DNA of 64,000 bases, from positions 62,001 through 126,000 of the forward strand of contig OOIN01000003.1 of assembly GCA_900323505.1 (NCBI GenBank). Reading direction: 5' to 3'. The notes under the pieces were generated by a model. The model saw only the letters and a program-made list of their open reading frames with translations, did not search any database and was not told the origin of the DNA. The translations under genes were made by a program, and so were the position numbers. This document shows positions 11,132 through 20,829 of this stretch, piece by piece. Each line of letters opens with the position of its first letter. Position 1 is the stretch's first letter. Source of the stretch: Ustilago trichophora. Lineage: Eukaryota > Basidiomycota > Ustilaginomycetes > Ustilaginales > Ustilaginaceae.

Positions 11132-14100
11132 ATGCTGCTCACTCGCAGATGGAAGCAACCTAACTCTCCCAGAACCACCGCCGTCGACCCGGCCTCCTGT
11201 ATCTTGCTCTTGCTCGCCGCTTGTGGCCTCGTTGCATGTGCTGCATCCAGCGACTCTCAAGCCAATGCGCAAAACAGTCCTGCTCTTGTCGGCCACAGCA
11301 TCGATGCCGTGAATTGGGCCGCCTCTGCGTCGTATCATCAACAAGACTCGGATTCTGCCATTCAGCTTGATACTCCAGGATCCGACTCGTCCACAAGCCC
11401 TCCACTTCCAGAAACGGTGAGACGAGATTCCTTTCCCATCATCGAACTTGACAACACTCCATCATCACCTTTCGCAAATCAAGAAGAACTGGCCTTGGCT
11501 CAACACACCCTTCCCAGCGTCTTGAAAGTCACAGCAAGCGGCCTCACCGGTGTTGCGGAAGCAGGTAAGAGCCTCTTTGATGGCATTGCACAAGTCCTTC
11601 AACAGAGCCAAATCGCTTGGGCCAATCTGGAAAACGCTGCAAACCTAACGCGACTCGTTCAAGAATCCCTTTCAAACCGCTTTGGAGACCAGATCTTCTC
11701 TTCTCCCTTCTCGCTGAGCATCAACAGCAGCATGCAGACCGAGTCGCCCACCAATCCGAGCCAAGCAACTGCGAGCAGGGCCAACGAAACCTTTTGGTTC
11801 GAGCTCATCGATCATAACGGCAACGCAACGTACAACCCGAATCCGAGCACTTATCAGGTCTATCGTAATGTCAAGGACTTTGGTGCCAAGGGAGAGTAAG
11901 TAACGAGGTGTGACAGGCTCCACTATGGAATCATCAAAGCAAGCGTGCTGACAGCCTCTCTTCTTGCCTCCAAACTCTCAGTGGTGTCACGGATGACACG
12001 AACGCTATTAATCAGGCCATAAGCCAAGGTAATCGATGTGGCCAAGGCTGTGGCAGCTCGACCATCTCCCCCGCCGTGGTCTACTTCCCACCGGGCACAT
12101 ACCTCGTTTCGTCTCCGATCGTGTCCTACTACTATACCCAGCTTATGGGCAGCGCCACCGATAGGCCAACTCTGCTTGCAGCTCCCACGTTCCAAGGTAT
12201 TGCCGTGATCGACGAGGACCCATACTCTTCCGATGGCTCCAACTGGTACATCAACCAGAACAACTTTTTCCGCGCCGTCTACAACTTCAAGATCGACCTT
12301 ACGCAGATGCCGCCTTCGTCTGGCACTGGCATTCACCATCAGGTGAGCCAGGCCACCGGCCTCTTCAACGTCCACTTTGAAATGCGACAGGACGCCGACA
12401 ACAACACCCAGCAAGGCATCTTTATGGAAAACGGCAGTGGTGGCTTCATGACCAACCTCTCGTTCCGAGGCGGAAGGTACGGTGCCTATCTCGGCAATCA
12501 GCAGTTCACTGTTCGCAACACCTCCTTCGAAAATTGCCAGACCGCCATCTCACAGGCTTGGAACTGGGGCTGGTCGTACCATGACATCCACGTCACCAAC
12601 TGCACCTTGGGCCTCGAGATGCGTACGAGTCCAAACCCAGCATCGGGGAGTCAAGGCGCTGCTTCCATCTTGGCGTACGACTGGACCCTGTGCAACGTAG
12701 ACACTGCATTCAACATCACCACTCCCGACTCGGGCACTCTTATACTTGACAACATCGCCGTTGAGAACATCGGCGCCGTCGTGAGGTCTGGCAATGCAGT
12801 CGATGAACCGATTCTGCTCGTAGGCTCTGAAGAGCCTTCTGTCATCCAGAGCTGGGTGCAAGGCTCCACTGTCGAAGGCAAACAGCTGCTCGAGGACGTC
12901 CAGAGCGTCTCGACGATCGACATCCAACGACCTTCGTCCTTGGTCAAGATGGACAATCCTTTGCAGCCTTGGTTCAGCCGCAGTCGTCCGCAGTACGAAT
13001 GGGCGAATGTTTCCGAGTTTGTCAACGTGAAGGACCTCGGATGTGCTGGAGATGGCAAGACCGACGACTCGAAAGCCTTGCAGAAGATCCTGAACGACAG
13101 TGCGGGTAAGAAGATTGTGTTTGTGCCTCAAGGGACATACTACCTCGAGTCGACTGTCACATTCCCACCTGGCACAAAAATGGTAGGCGAGGTCTGGCCT
13201 GTCCTGATGGGCGGTGGTCCACTCTTCCAGAACGCCTCTGATCCTCGACCTGTCGTACGCATTGGCTGTCCTGGCGATTCTGGCATTATGGAGATCTCCG
13301 ACATGATCTTCTCAACACGAGGACCTGCCCCCGGCGCCATCATAATCGAGTGGAACATCCGAGAGCAAGAAGGCACACAAGGCTCGGCCGCCATCTGGGA
13401 CAGCCATATCCGAGTAGGCGGGTTCGCAGGTACCAACCTTGAAGCCGATCGCTGTGCCCGCGAGCAGCCCCTGAGCGACGCTTGCCGAGCCAGCTTCCTC
13501 AACCTTCACCTGACACCCAACTCGAGCGCATACATCGAAAACATGTGGGTGTGGGTAGCAGACCACGATCTGGACTATGGCGATCGCGCTCAAGTCAATC
13601 TTCTCTCTGGTCGCGGAGTCCTGATCGAATCGGCACAGGGACCAGTCTGGATGTACGGCGGCGCTTCCGAACACGCTGTCTTGTATCAGTACAACATTGT
13701 CAACGCCGACAACATCTTTATCTCTTTGGCTCAGACCGAAACCGCCTATTTCCAAGGCACAGGTCGAGCAGTAGCCAGTGCCGAAGAGCCCCTCTCTATC
13801 GCCACGTATCACGATCCCAACTTCAACCTCTCCTCCTCCGCATCTTCATCTTCACCATTCTCCAACCCAGACGATCCATACGAGAATCGCGGTTTGGGCA
13901 TGCGCATCGCAAATAGCACCAACGTCTTCATCTACGGCGCAGGCCTCTATTCGTTCTTTACCAACTACGATCAATCCCAAGTGTCCGCCAGAAGGTCACA
14001 AAAGAGGATTCTCTGGTTGCAGGATTTGGATCAAGAGGCCAACGTATGGGTGCTCAACCTCAACACGGTCGGTGTGGAGAAGATGGTCACCGTGGATGGG

Positions 14101-14175
14101 ACAGATACCGTTGATGAAGGCGGGCTCAGGAACGGGTTTGGAAACACGCTGGCTGTGTGGGCTTCCCAGCTCTAG
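11132..14175 (+). CDS. GH55 exo-beta-1,3-glucanase-like secreted enzyme
   Basis: Exons 11132-11895 and 11982-14175 (intron GTAAGT...TCAG) give 985 residues. A hydrophobic segment at about residues 23-38 after a basic N-terminus indicates a signal peptide or membrane anchor. About 200 Ser/Gln-rich residues follow, then two pectate-lyase-3 type beta-helix modules. The first starts with VKDFGAKGDGVTDDT across the splice site (about 247); the second with VNVKDLGCAGDGKTDD (about 600). Near 814 is GGASEHAVLYQYN, matching the GH55 segment that carries the conserved Glu-His. The family releases glucose from laminarin-type glucans outside the cell, in wall remodelling or host-glucan use. Most GH55 enzymes are about 750-800 residues, so the N-terminal extension is unusual. 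Confidence 0.88.
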
Positions 14176-14590
14176 CATCTCGCTCCCTCTTTTCCGTAGC
14201 GCTACATGGACCTCTCATACATGATAGACTAGATCGGTCAGACTGGTAGTACCTGGCCGATTCATCATCACACTCTTTTCGATTCCATGTATTCGCTTAC
14301 AACTGGACAAATCATGAATCATGATGACTTTTCTCTATGCGCTTGCCATGTGTGTATCGATGTGCCGTACTCATGCCTGTGAGCTTGAGATCATGAGCTT
14401 GGACGATGCTGCCCTGTTAAACGTCTCTCCATCTCGACTGTGAGCTGTCTTCCATCGTCCATTTTTGACCAGCGCGACCTCTTGACCCTGTCGATCTGAA
14501 ACAAACAAAAGGTAGAAAGAAGAATCACAGCATTTCGCATCAAAATATCCTGTCAAAAATCATTTTCATCAAGACTTACAGCTGCACAAT

Positions 14591-14672
14591 CACGTCGTAA
14601 AAAGAGGAAAAATCCGTCACGAAAGCCACCTTTGACGCCACCATTCGTGACGAAATTTTACTTTTTTCAGGA
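14591..14672. repeat. Short fold-back element, family A
   Basis: An imperfect hairpin: the left arm begins CACGTCGTAAAAAGAGG and contains CCGTCACGAAAGCCACC. The right arm contains ATTCGTGACG and ends TTTTACTTTTTTC. It shares the A-rich end, the CGTCACGAA block and the GCCACC module with the larger copies at 14881-15149 and 15967-16066. Confidence 0.6.
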
Positions 14673-14819
14673 TGCAATCATCAGGATATTCCGTGCGATT
14701 TTTTTTGTCCTTGAGCCATAAAATATTTGCACACTTTTTCAAAGTCAGAATTTTCCTGTTGGTGACTGCAAAATGATGGCCCTGACCCTCTTGCGGGCGC
14801 ACTTGCGACGTCAACGTGA

Positions 14820-14865
14820 TTGGCCCATTAACGGGTCAGGCCCATCAAAGAGTCAGTGATACAAA
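14820..14865. repeat. Isolated terminal fragment of family B (GGCCCAT) element
   Basis: Contains TGGCCCATTAACGGGTCAGG followed by a variant of the AATACAAAAT stretch also seen inside the intact family B copy at 15359-15680. No matching opposite end is seen nearby. It abuts the family A copy starting at 14881, suggesting disruption by that insertion. Confidence 0.55.
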
Positions 14866-14880
14866 ATCATAATGTAGTTT

Positions 14881-15149
14881 GAAAAAAGGAAAAAATTCGT
14901 CACGAAGCCACCCCTGAAGCCACCCTCGAAGCCACCCCGGGCGGCTACGATGAGAAGCTAGCAGTGAAGCCACCCCGGGTGGCTACATCACCGAAGCCAG
15001 CAGTGAAGCCACCCTGGGTGGCTACACTATCGAAGCCGCCCTTGAAGCCAGCCAGATCGGGGGTGCCTTCAAGGGTGGCTACATCACCGAAGCCACCCTG
15101 GGTGGCTTCGAGGGTGGCTTCGCGACGGATTTTTCCGTTTTTTACGATG
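14881..15149. repeat. Large fold-back element, family A, with GAAGCC/GGTGGC modules
   Basis: A 269-bp element whose ends are inverted copies: left GGAAAAAATTCGTCACGAAG, right CTTCGCGACGGATTTTTCC followed by GTTTTTTACGATG. Inside are nine GAAGCC copies on the + strand, and five GGGTGGCT(A/T)C copies representing the opposite orientation, at irregular spacing. The whole can fold into a branched hairpin. No ORF with domain content is present. This is MITE-like structure with no transposase. Confidence 0.65.
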
Positions 15150-15358
15150 TGCGTTAACTACCTCGATAAGATGATTTCTGACGAGATCTGTTCGTCAAAA
15201 CCAATCCGTCTTGGATGTGTCTCGCTAGAAACTTGATCCCTTTTGGCTACCATGCGCCTAGAGGGGCGAAATTACAAATCTCAGGGCATAAAAATCCAAA
15301 AGGCTTCCTTCGAAAAAGGAGCCCCTCAAATCACCTTCAAGCGCAAAGCAAATCATGA

Positions 15359-15680
15359 GTAACGGGAGTGGCCCATAACAGAGTCAGGCCCATTAAAGAA
15401 TCAGCAATACAAAATAACGGGACTGGCCCATTAACGGGTCAGGCCCATTTGTGGGTCACTAATACGAATTTGAGGAGCTTTTGTATTTCAGCTTCAAATC
15501 TTTTGAACACTTTTCGCAAAAATTGTAGTGCTGACCCACTAATGGGCCTGACCCGTTGATGGGCCAGTCACGTTATGCACACTTTTGTATTCCTACTTGA
15601 AATTTTATGAACACTTTGGGGAAAAATTGGATTTGTGATTCTTTAATGGGCCTGACTCTGTTATGGGCCACTCCCGTTAC
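15359..15680. mobile_element. MITE-like element, family B, 45-bp perfect terminal inverted repeats
   Basis: Bases 15359-15403 and 15636-15680 are exact reverse complements over 45 bp (outer end GTAACGGGAGTGGCCCATAA). The 322-bp element has no coding capacity. It encloses a second inverted repeat, annotated separately. The perfect arms suggest recent activity or active conservation. Outer ends are themselves palindromic (GTAAC...GTTAC), so the exact border and any TA target duplication cannot be resolved here. Confidence 0.75.
15414..15576. mobile_element. Inner inverted-repeat element nested in the family B copy
   Basis: Arms of about 52 bp begin ATAACGGGACTGGCCCATTA on the left and, on the reverse complement of the right, ATAACGTGACTGGCCCATCA. 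About six mismatches separate the arms, so they are more diverged than the outer arms. Both arm sets share GGCCCAT and GGGTCAGGCCCAT words, so the inner element belongs to the same family. It is either an insertion into a relative or an internal duplication. Confidence 0.7.
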
Positions 15681-15683
15681 GTC

Positions 15684-15802
15684 ATAAAGTGACTGGCCCA
15701 TTCACATTAACGGGTCAGGCCCATTAATGGGTCACCAATACATTTTTTGCAAAAAGTGTCCAAAAAATCTATAACGGCCCATAACAGAGTCAGGCCCATT
15801 AT
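15684..15802. repeat. Partial family B ends
   Basis: Contains GTGACTGGCCCATT then ACGGGTCAGGCCCATTAAT, and after about 50 bp CGGCCCATAACAGAGTCAGG. These match, respectively, the inner and outer arms of the intact copy but run in the same orientation, so they look like broken or rearranged copies. Confidence 0.55.
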
Positions 15803-15937
15803 TTTCTTTCGGCGGATCAGAACGTGACTGAAATTAAATCCTTCGTGATCCCACTCAGAAGTCTTCGTGAAGCCGGCCTGTGTTATCGTGAGTGTTCAAA
15901 AAATTTCGAGTAGGAATACAAAAGGGTGCATATTTTG

Positions 15938-15967
15938 TATTGCTGATTCTTTAATGGGCCTGACTCA
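15938..15967. repeat. Family B right-end fragment truncated by a family A element
   Basis: Reads ATTGCTGATTCTTTAATGGG and on to CCTGACTC, identical to the start of the intact right arm, then stops at the family A end ACATCGTAAAAAACGG. The clean junction supports insertion of A into B. Confidence 0.6.
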
Positions 15968-16066
15968 CATCGTAAAAAACGGAAAAATCCGTCACGAAGC
16001 CACCTTCGAAGCCACCCTTGAAGCCACCCCCGATCTGGCTGGCTTCGAGGGTGGGTTTACGCTTTA
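15967..16066. repeat. Fold-back element, family A
   Basis: Left end ACATCGTAAAAAACGGAAAA, then CCGTCACGAAGCCACC and two further GAAGCCACC copies. On the right are GGCTGGCTTCGAGGGTGGG and TTTACGCTTT. Same architecture as 14881-15149 but shorter. Confidence 0.6.
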
Positions 16067-16090
16067 GCCCGCGTCACGCGTTGTTGCAAT

Positions 16091-16185
16091 CATATCGTAA
16101 AAAACGTGAAGTTGCGTCCGCGAACCCACCCCCGCAACCACCTTGGGTGGGTTCGCGGACGCAACTTCACGTTTACTACGATATG
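16091..16185. repeat. Near-perfect 95-bp hairpin, family A
   Basis: Arms of 41 bp (16091-16131 and 16145-16185) pair with only two mismatches near the outer A-rich part. The outer end is CATATCGTA and the inner arm contains GTTGCGTCCGCGAACCCACC. The loop is about 13 bp. The outer end matches other family A copies, but the internal module is GAACCCACC rather than GAAGCCACC. Confidence 0.75.
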
Positions 16186-16605
16186 AATCCTCAAACAACC
16201 ATAAGAAGACTGTAAAACCCCCGAAGCCATCCGTTCGCGAAAATTGCATCATTTCTTGGGAAGAGTTACTGTTCAGACTGGCGAGACGCGCGACACGCGC
16301 ACAAAAAAGGTATTTTATGATTTTTGTCTCTTCATCATCAGCTCGACTTCGGTGTCATCCTGCACGAATTTCCTCCGCATATGGCTCTTGATATCTAGCG
16401 CTGACCTTAGCCAGGTCATAGCTTTACCATCTGTTGGAACAAAAGATATTTCGGGGTCAAGGGGACTGCATCTGCTTAGAATCACATGAATGGAAGATTT
16501 ATGAAATGATTTCGTCTTTGAGTGACAGAAAAGTGCGGGTCCAAACCCTTTTAATGGCAAGAATTGTCTTTTTTTTAACGTACAGGGACACACTTCCATT
16601 TGCAA

Positions 16606-16725
16606 TTCATATCGTAAAATCCAAAAAGTTGTGTCCGCAAACCCACCCGCAACCACCCCTGGTGGGTCCGAGGTGGGTTCCAGACACACTCACCCCTGGG
16701 TGGGTCTTGGATGTGTCTGGGACCC
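16606..16725. repeat. Degenerate family A element
   Basis: Left end ATTCATATCGTAAAATCC, then GTTGTGTCCGCAAACCCACC, with imperfect inverted words GGTGGGTTCC and GGTGGGTCTTGG on the right. It resembles the 16091-16185 hairpin with C-to-T type differences. Confidence 0.5.
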
Positions 16726-16858
16726 AGATCTCAAACTTGTGCGTGCTGCCACATACTGTGTTAGTTCCTCCACATGTACATCTTGCAAAGCTGTAGCCAG
16801 TGTTGCAACCATGCAAGCACAAAGCACACACACACACACAAGATACAGATGGGCAGCA

Positions 16859-16992
16859 CATTCATATCCTAAAAAAAGAAAAAAACCAACTCAAAGCCAC
16901 CCCTGTACCAACCCTGGGTGGTTTCATTGCAAAGCCAGCCAATCAGAGGTGGCTTCCCAGCTGGCTTTGGGTTGGGCTTTACCACTTTTGAG
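16859..16992. repeat. Degenerate family A element
   Basis: Left end CATTCATATCCTAAAAAAAG with AACCAACTCAAAGCCACC; right part GCTGGCTTTGGGTTGGGC. Arms are imperfect. The end sequence matches the 20659 copy. Confidence 0.5.
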
Positions 16993-18224
16993 GAAGTGAT
17001 TTTTCACCACCAAGATGCAAGAGCAAAGGGAAAGACAAACCCCACAGCCAACTCTTGAAGCCACATAGGAGAGGTGGCTCTTGCTGTGGGGGTATGCGGA
17101 CAATTGGGGGATGTGATACTGAACTGCTATTCAGCGAGCTAAGTAATACATGCAATGAGGAGCTGTTGCAAGCCTTGTTGTGGATTTGTTGTGGCACTCA
17201 CTTAATTTGTAGTTAGTTCTTGGGGTTTGGATCTAACAGACTGAGTAAGCTATACTTACTCAGCCTGCTCGCAATCCTCCGATGAGGAGGAGGACCATCA
17301 CTTGCTACTCAACTCATTCTTGTCTGTGCACAGGCACTTGGCAGGATTGCAGACAATGTTTTAGTGAATGGGATAAACTGTGGAATGACCACAGCAGCTG
17401 GGGGGAATTGATTGGGGACTGACCAGAACAATTGGCTCATGCTGCATGTTTGGCAAGGCCTAACACCAAGCCAAGTGCAGCTGAACAGGAAAGGATAACT
17501 TGTGCCTGTGATAAGCAAGCTACGTTGACTGCACCAACTCATGGCAACAAACAATGGCCAGAGATCTTGCAAGGCAGCGCCAGAATGCCAATCCTTTGGC
17601 AATAATATGTGGTTATCTCTGTCAATTTTGGTCAAGAGGAAGGACATCCTGTATGTGGTATTTTGATGTTCCATCTGTTTTTGAGGTGTGGTGGTCAGTG
17701 CAGAATGGAAAGCTGTCAAGAGAAAGCAGAGCTGAAAGCAAGCCATCCTCGCGTGGCAAAGCGGCGGCGCAAGCCCTCCACCTGTTGTTCATTTCCAGTT
17801 GGACGTCAAGACGCGAGTTTCATAGCAATTCTTTCTCTCTCTTCTCTGCTTTCCACGGTCGCGCGAAAAGCATGCACGTCACATGCTGCTGCTGGCTGCT
17901 GCTGCTGCTGCTGCTGCCGGCCTCCACGGCAAAATCAAAAGCACAGTCAGCTCGCTACCTCAACTTGCAGGCGTGAAGATCGACGCTCATTTCCAAGCGA
18001 AACCATCCCTCTTTCGTCTTTCTATCCTTCCTCAGGCTCCACCACCCATTGCCCAGGATCGCACAGAATCTACGACTGCACTGTACTGACACTCAAGCAG
18101 GCTTCGCCAACTCGCGGCTCGACTGCACCCAATCACAAAGACGGCAACTTACACTTAGCCACCAACCCCAAACTCACCACCAACACCACATCCTTCTCCT
18201 CCACCAATCCCATCGGCAGCAGTG
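16993..18224. other. Intergenic region upstream of PTC1
   Basis: From 17000 to about 17750 the sequence is CpG-poor and has no supportable gene. From about 17750 the base composition returns to that of host genes, and this part likely holds the PTC1 promoter and 5' UTR. A CTG trinucleotide repeat with one interruption lies at 17884-17917. Confidence 0.5.
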
Positions 18225-19653
18225 ATGGCTGCTCCCCGCGAGAAACGTTCAGGAGATGCTGAATCGGCACCTGTCACCGTGGCGGACGGAATCCACACAC
18301 ATGGAGTAAGTAGACACAGTTTCCTCGAAATGACACGTCCAGTCCTCTCACCGTGCTTTCACATGATCTCTTTCTTCAGGTCTTGAACCAGCATCCGAAT
18401 GTGTCGCAACCTCGCGCGGATGGCGTGGCTGCAAAAGCCTCAGGCTCAGCCTCCAATTCAGGTCCCTCCTTCCGAGTCGGCATCTCCGAGGACTCGAACA
18501 AGCGATGGCGAAGGGCGATGGAGGATGCGCATGCATTTGTCTACGACTTTGGTGGTGTGCATGGTCAAGGCTTCTTCGGTATCTTTGATGGTCATGCCGG
18601 CAAAGATGCCGCCGAGTGGTGTGGCCAGAACTTCCATCAGGTAAGCACTCGCTAATCCTCTTCTAGCTATTCGAGTCACGACTGACTCTTCCCTCTCCAT
18701 CTACCACTCAAAACAGTACCTTCTCAAGACCCTTGAACTCAATCAGGACAAGCCGGTTCCCGATCTTCTCAACGCCACGTTCCACAGTGTCGACAAGGAG
18801 CTCGCAAATCTCGCAACGCAAAAAGGCTCGTCGAGCGGCTGCACAGCTGCCGTTGCGTTCTTGCGACTCGAAGACGAATCGGGCCATCCATTGAAACCGA
18901 TGGACGGCGCAGAAAACGGCACAGCAAACGAGACAGGCAAAGAAGCAGTCGTCGGTAGGGATGAGTCCAACGAGCGTGACGGGCTTTGGGGCAAGATTTC
19001 CAAACGCTTCGAGTCATCAGACAACAAAGGCAAAGACACTCCTTCGGTGGGTCCCAGGAGAGTCCTGTATACGGCCAACGTCGGAGACGCACGAGCCGTG
19101 CTTTGGTAAGTGCAACAATGACCACGAGACGAAGTTCGCCCTTTCGCAGCAAGGACTGACATTGTTCGATAACCTGCATCATAACAGCCGCGGTGGCAAA
19201 GCAGTCCGTCTCACATACGATCACAAGGGCTCCGATGCACAGGAAGCGAAGCGCATCACAGATGCTGGAGGCTTCGTCATGAATCACCGTGTCAATGGCG
19301 TCCTCGCAGTCACGCGATCCCTCGGAGACTCGGCTATGAAGGAGTTTGTCGTCGGCTCTCCATATACGACAGAGACAGTTCTCGGGAGCGAGGACAGCTA
19401 CCTCATTATCGCCTGCGATGGTGTAAGTCTGACCAACCCAATCACTGCTCGTCTACGCCATGCATACTGACACGTCTTTTTCGTTCCTTTGACGCAGCTC
19501 TGGGATGTTATTGAGGATCAAGAAGCTGTCGATCTCATCAAGGACGTACAGGATCCGCAAGTCGCTTCACAAAAGCTTCTCAATCATGCTCTGAGCGAGT
19601 TCAGCACAGATAACACCTCGGTCATGGTGATCCGCTTCACACCTCCTTCTTGA
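18225..19653 (+). CDS. PTC1: Protein phosphatase 2C, Ptc1-like, five exons
   Basis: Exons 18225-18305, 18380-18640, 18717-19105, 19188-19422 and 19498-19653, all with GT-AG introns, give 373 residues. PPM/PP2C motifs are complete and in order: [67 protein letters not shown] and STDNTSVMV. These supply the metal-binding Asp residues of a Mn/Mg-dependent Ser/Thr phosphatase. The pattern around [10 protein letters not shown] and [12 protein letters not shown] is closest to yeast Ptc1, which down-regulates the Hog1 and cell-integrity MAPK pathways and affects organelle inheritance. A roughly 60-residue Ser/Gly/Lys insert lies between the third and fourth motifs. This is the only intact host gene inside the 14.2-28.3 kb repeat zone. 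Confidence 0.9.
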
Positions 19654-19804
19654 CTCGAGGTTATGTAGCAACCATTTCCCCTTCGATTGGATGCCGCCAG
19701 GGCGAGCTTGGTGCCCTCGCGAATATGAGGAAATTTTTCTTTCTGATCCAGTTGCGTGACTTGGCCTGACTTGTGAGAGAACAATCCTCGTGTCTGTCCG
19801 AACA

Positions 19805-20640
19805 TCAAAAAAGTAAAAAGCCGGCCGCAGAGCGACCTATCGAGCCACCATGGCTGGCTTCAAGGTGGCTCCAATGAGGAGACTGCCACTAAAGGTGGCT
19901 GCCAGAATGGCTCTGCAGCCGGCTCTTGAGGTTGGTGGCTCCATCGGATGGCTCCTTGCCGCAGCCATCTGGCAAGGGTGCATCCTATGGTGGCTCCGTA
20001 AGTGGCTTTGTGGCCGGCAACTGCATACCCTAGTGAGTCAGCAAGCTCAGGCACTTTGCCAGACTGCCAAATAAGTGAGTACATGCAGGAGGAGGCCCAA
20101 GTGCAGGCTGCAGATGCTGCAGATGGAATAAAAGATTTGCTGATGTGCCTTTGTCTCTTCCTTCCCTACTTTGACCATCCCGCCAGCCACCATCAACCTT
20201 ACAAGTAAGTGCAATTCTCATCGGTTTCTTGGCTCAATGCTTGTCTCTGCCCAACGCTGGCTGACACCTGCCTTGACCTTCTTGTATTTTGCCACCACCA
20301 ATGCTACCACCACCACATGCTACCACCACCACCATCACCATCAACATCTTGCCCTTTGTTGACACTGGCACCATCACCCACACCACTCACAACCCACACT
20401 GCTTGCACCACCCATGCTACTGCCATCGCTGTTTGCACTGCTTTACACACACAAATGCAACCATGTAGAAACCATTTTGAATGACTGTGCAATGCCGAGC
20501 GTGTATGAGCAGCTGACTGTTGAGCCACTTCATGAAGCCATCCTAGCTGACTCTGGCAAGAAGCCACCTCACAGAGCCAACCTGGCTGGTGCTGCAGGTG
20601 GCACTGGGGCCAGCTGTTTTCTTTTCTTAGGATATGAATG
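19805..20640. repeat. Degenerate GCCACC/GGTGGC-rich repeat stretch
   Basis: Starts with AAAGTAAAAAGCCGGCC and contains many variants of GAGCCACC, GGTGGCTCC and GTGGCTGCC up to about 20000. A CCACCA-rich, CpG-poor stretch follows. It ends with ACCTGGCTGG...TTAGGATATGAATG at about 20579-20640, the inverse of the CATTCATATC family A end. It may be one large decayed element or several; internal borders cannot be set by eye. Confidence 0.45.
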
Positions 20641-20658
20641 AGGCATGCCAGCACATCA

Positions 20659-20829
20659 CATTCATATTGTAAAAAAAGGAAATATCCACCTCACAGCCAC
20701 CTGCCAAAGCCACCCCCAATTGTAATGAAAAAATTCAAATTCAATTCATTTTGGTCCCAATTGGTGAATACAATTGGGGGTGGCTTCGGTGGGTGGCTGC
20801 AAGGTGGATATTTTCTTTTTTAAAGTAAT
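20659..20829. repeat. Fold-back element, family A, with CAATTG core
   Basis: Left arm CATTCATATTGTAAAAAAAG, then AAATATCCACC and CACCCCCAATTG. Right arm CAATTGGGGGTGGC, AAGGTGGATATTTTC and TTTTTTAAAG. The inverted pairs nest inside each other over about 170 bp. The core between them is AT-rich. Confidence 0.65.

Noticed and set aside
14881..15149. CRISPR-like array of GAAGCC repeats
   Set aside because: Spacing is irregular, copies occur in both orientations forming hairpins, and the genome is eukaryotic.
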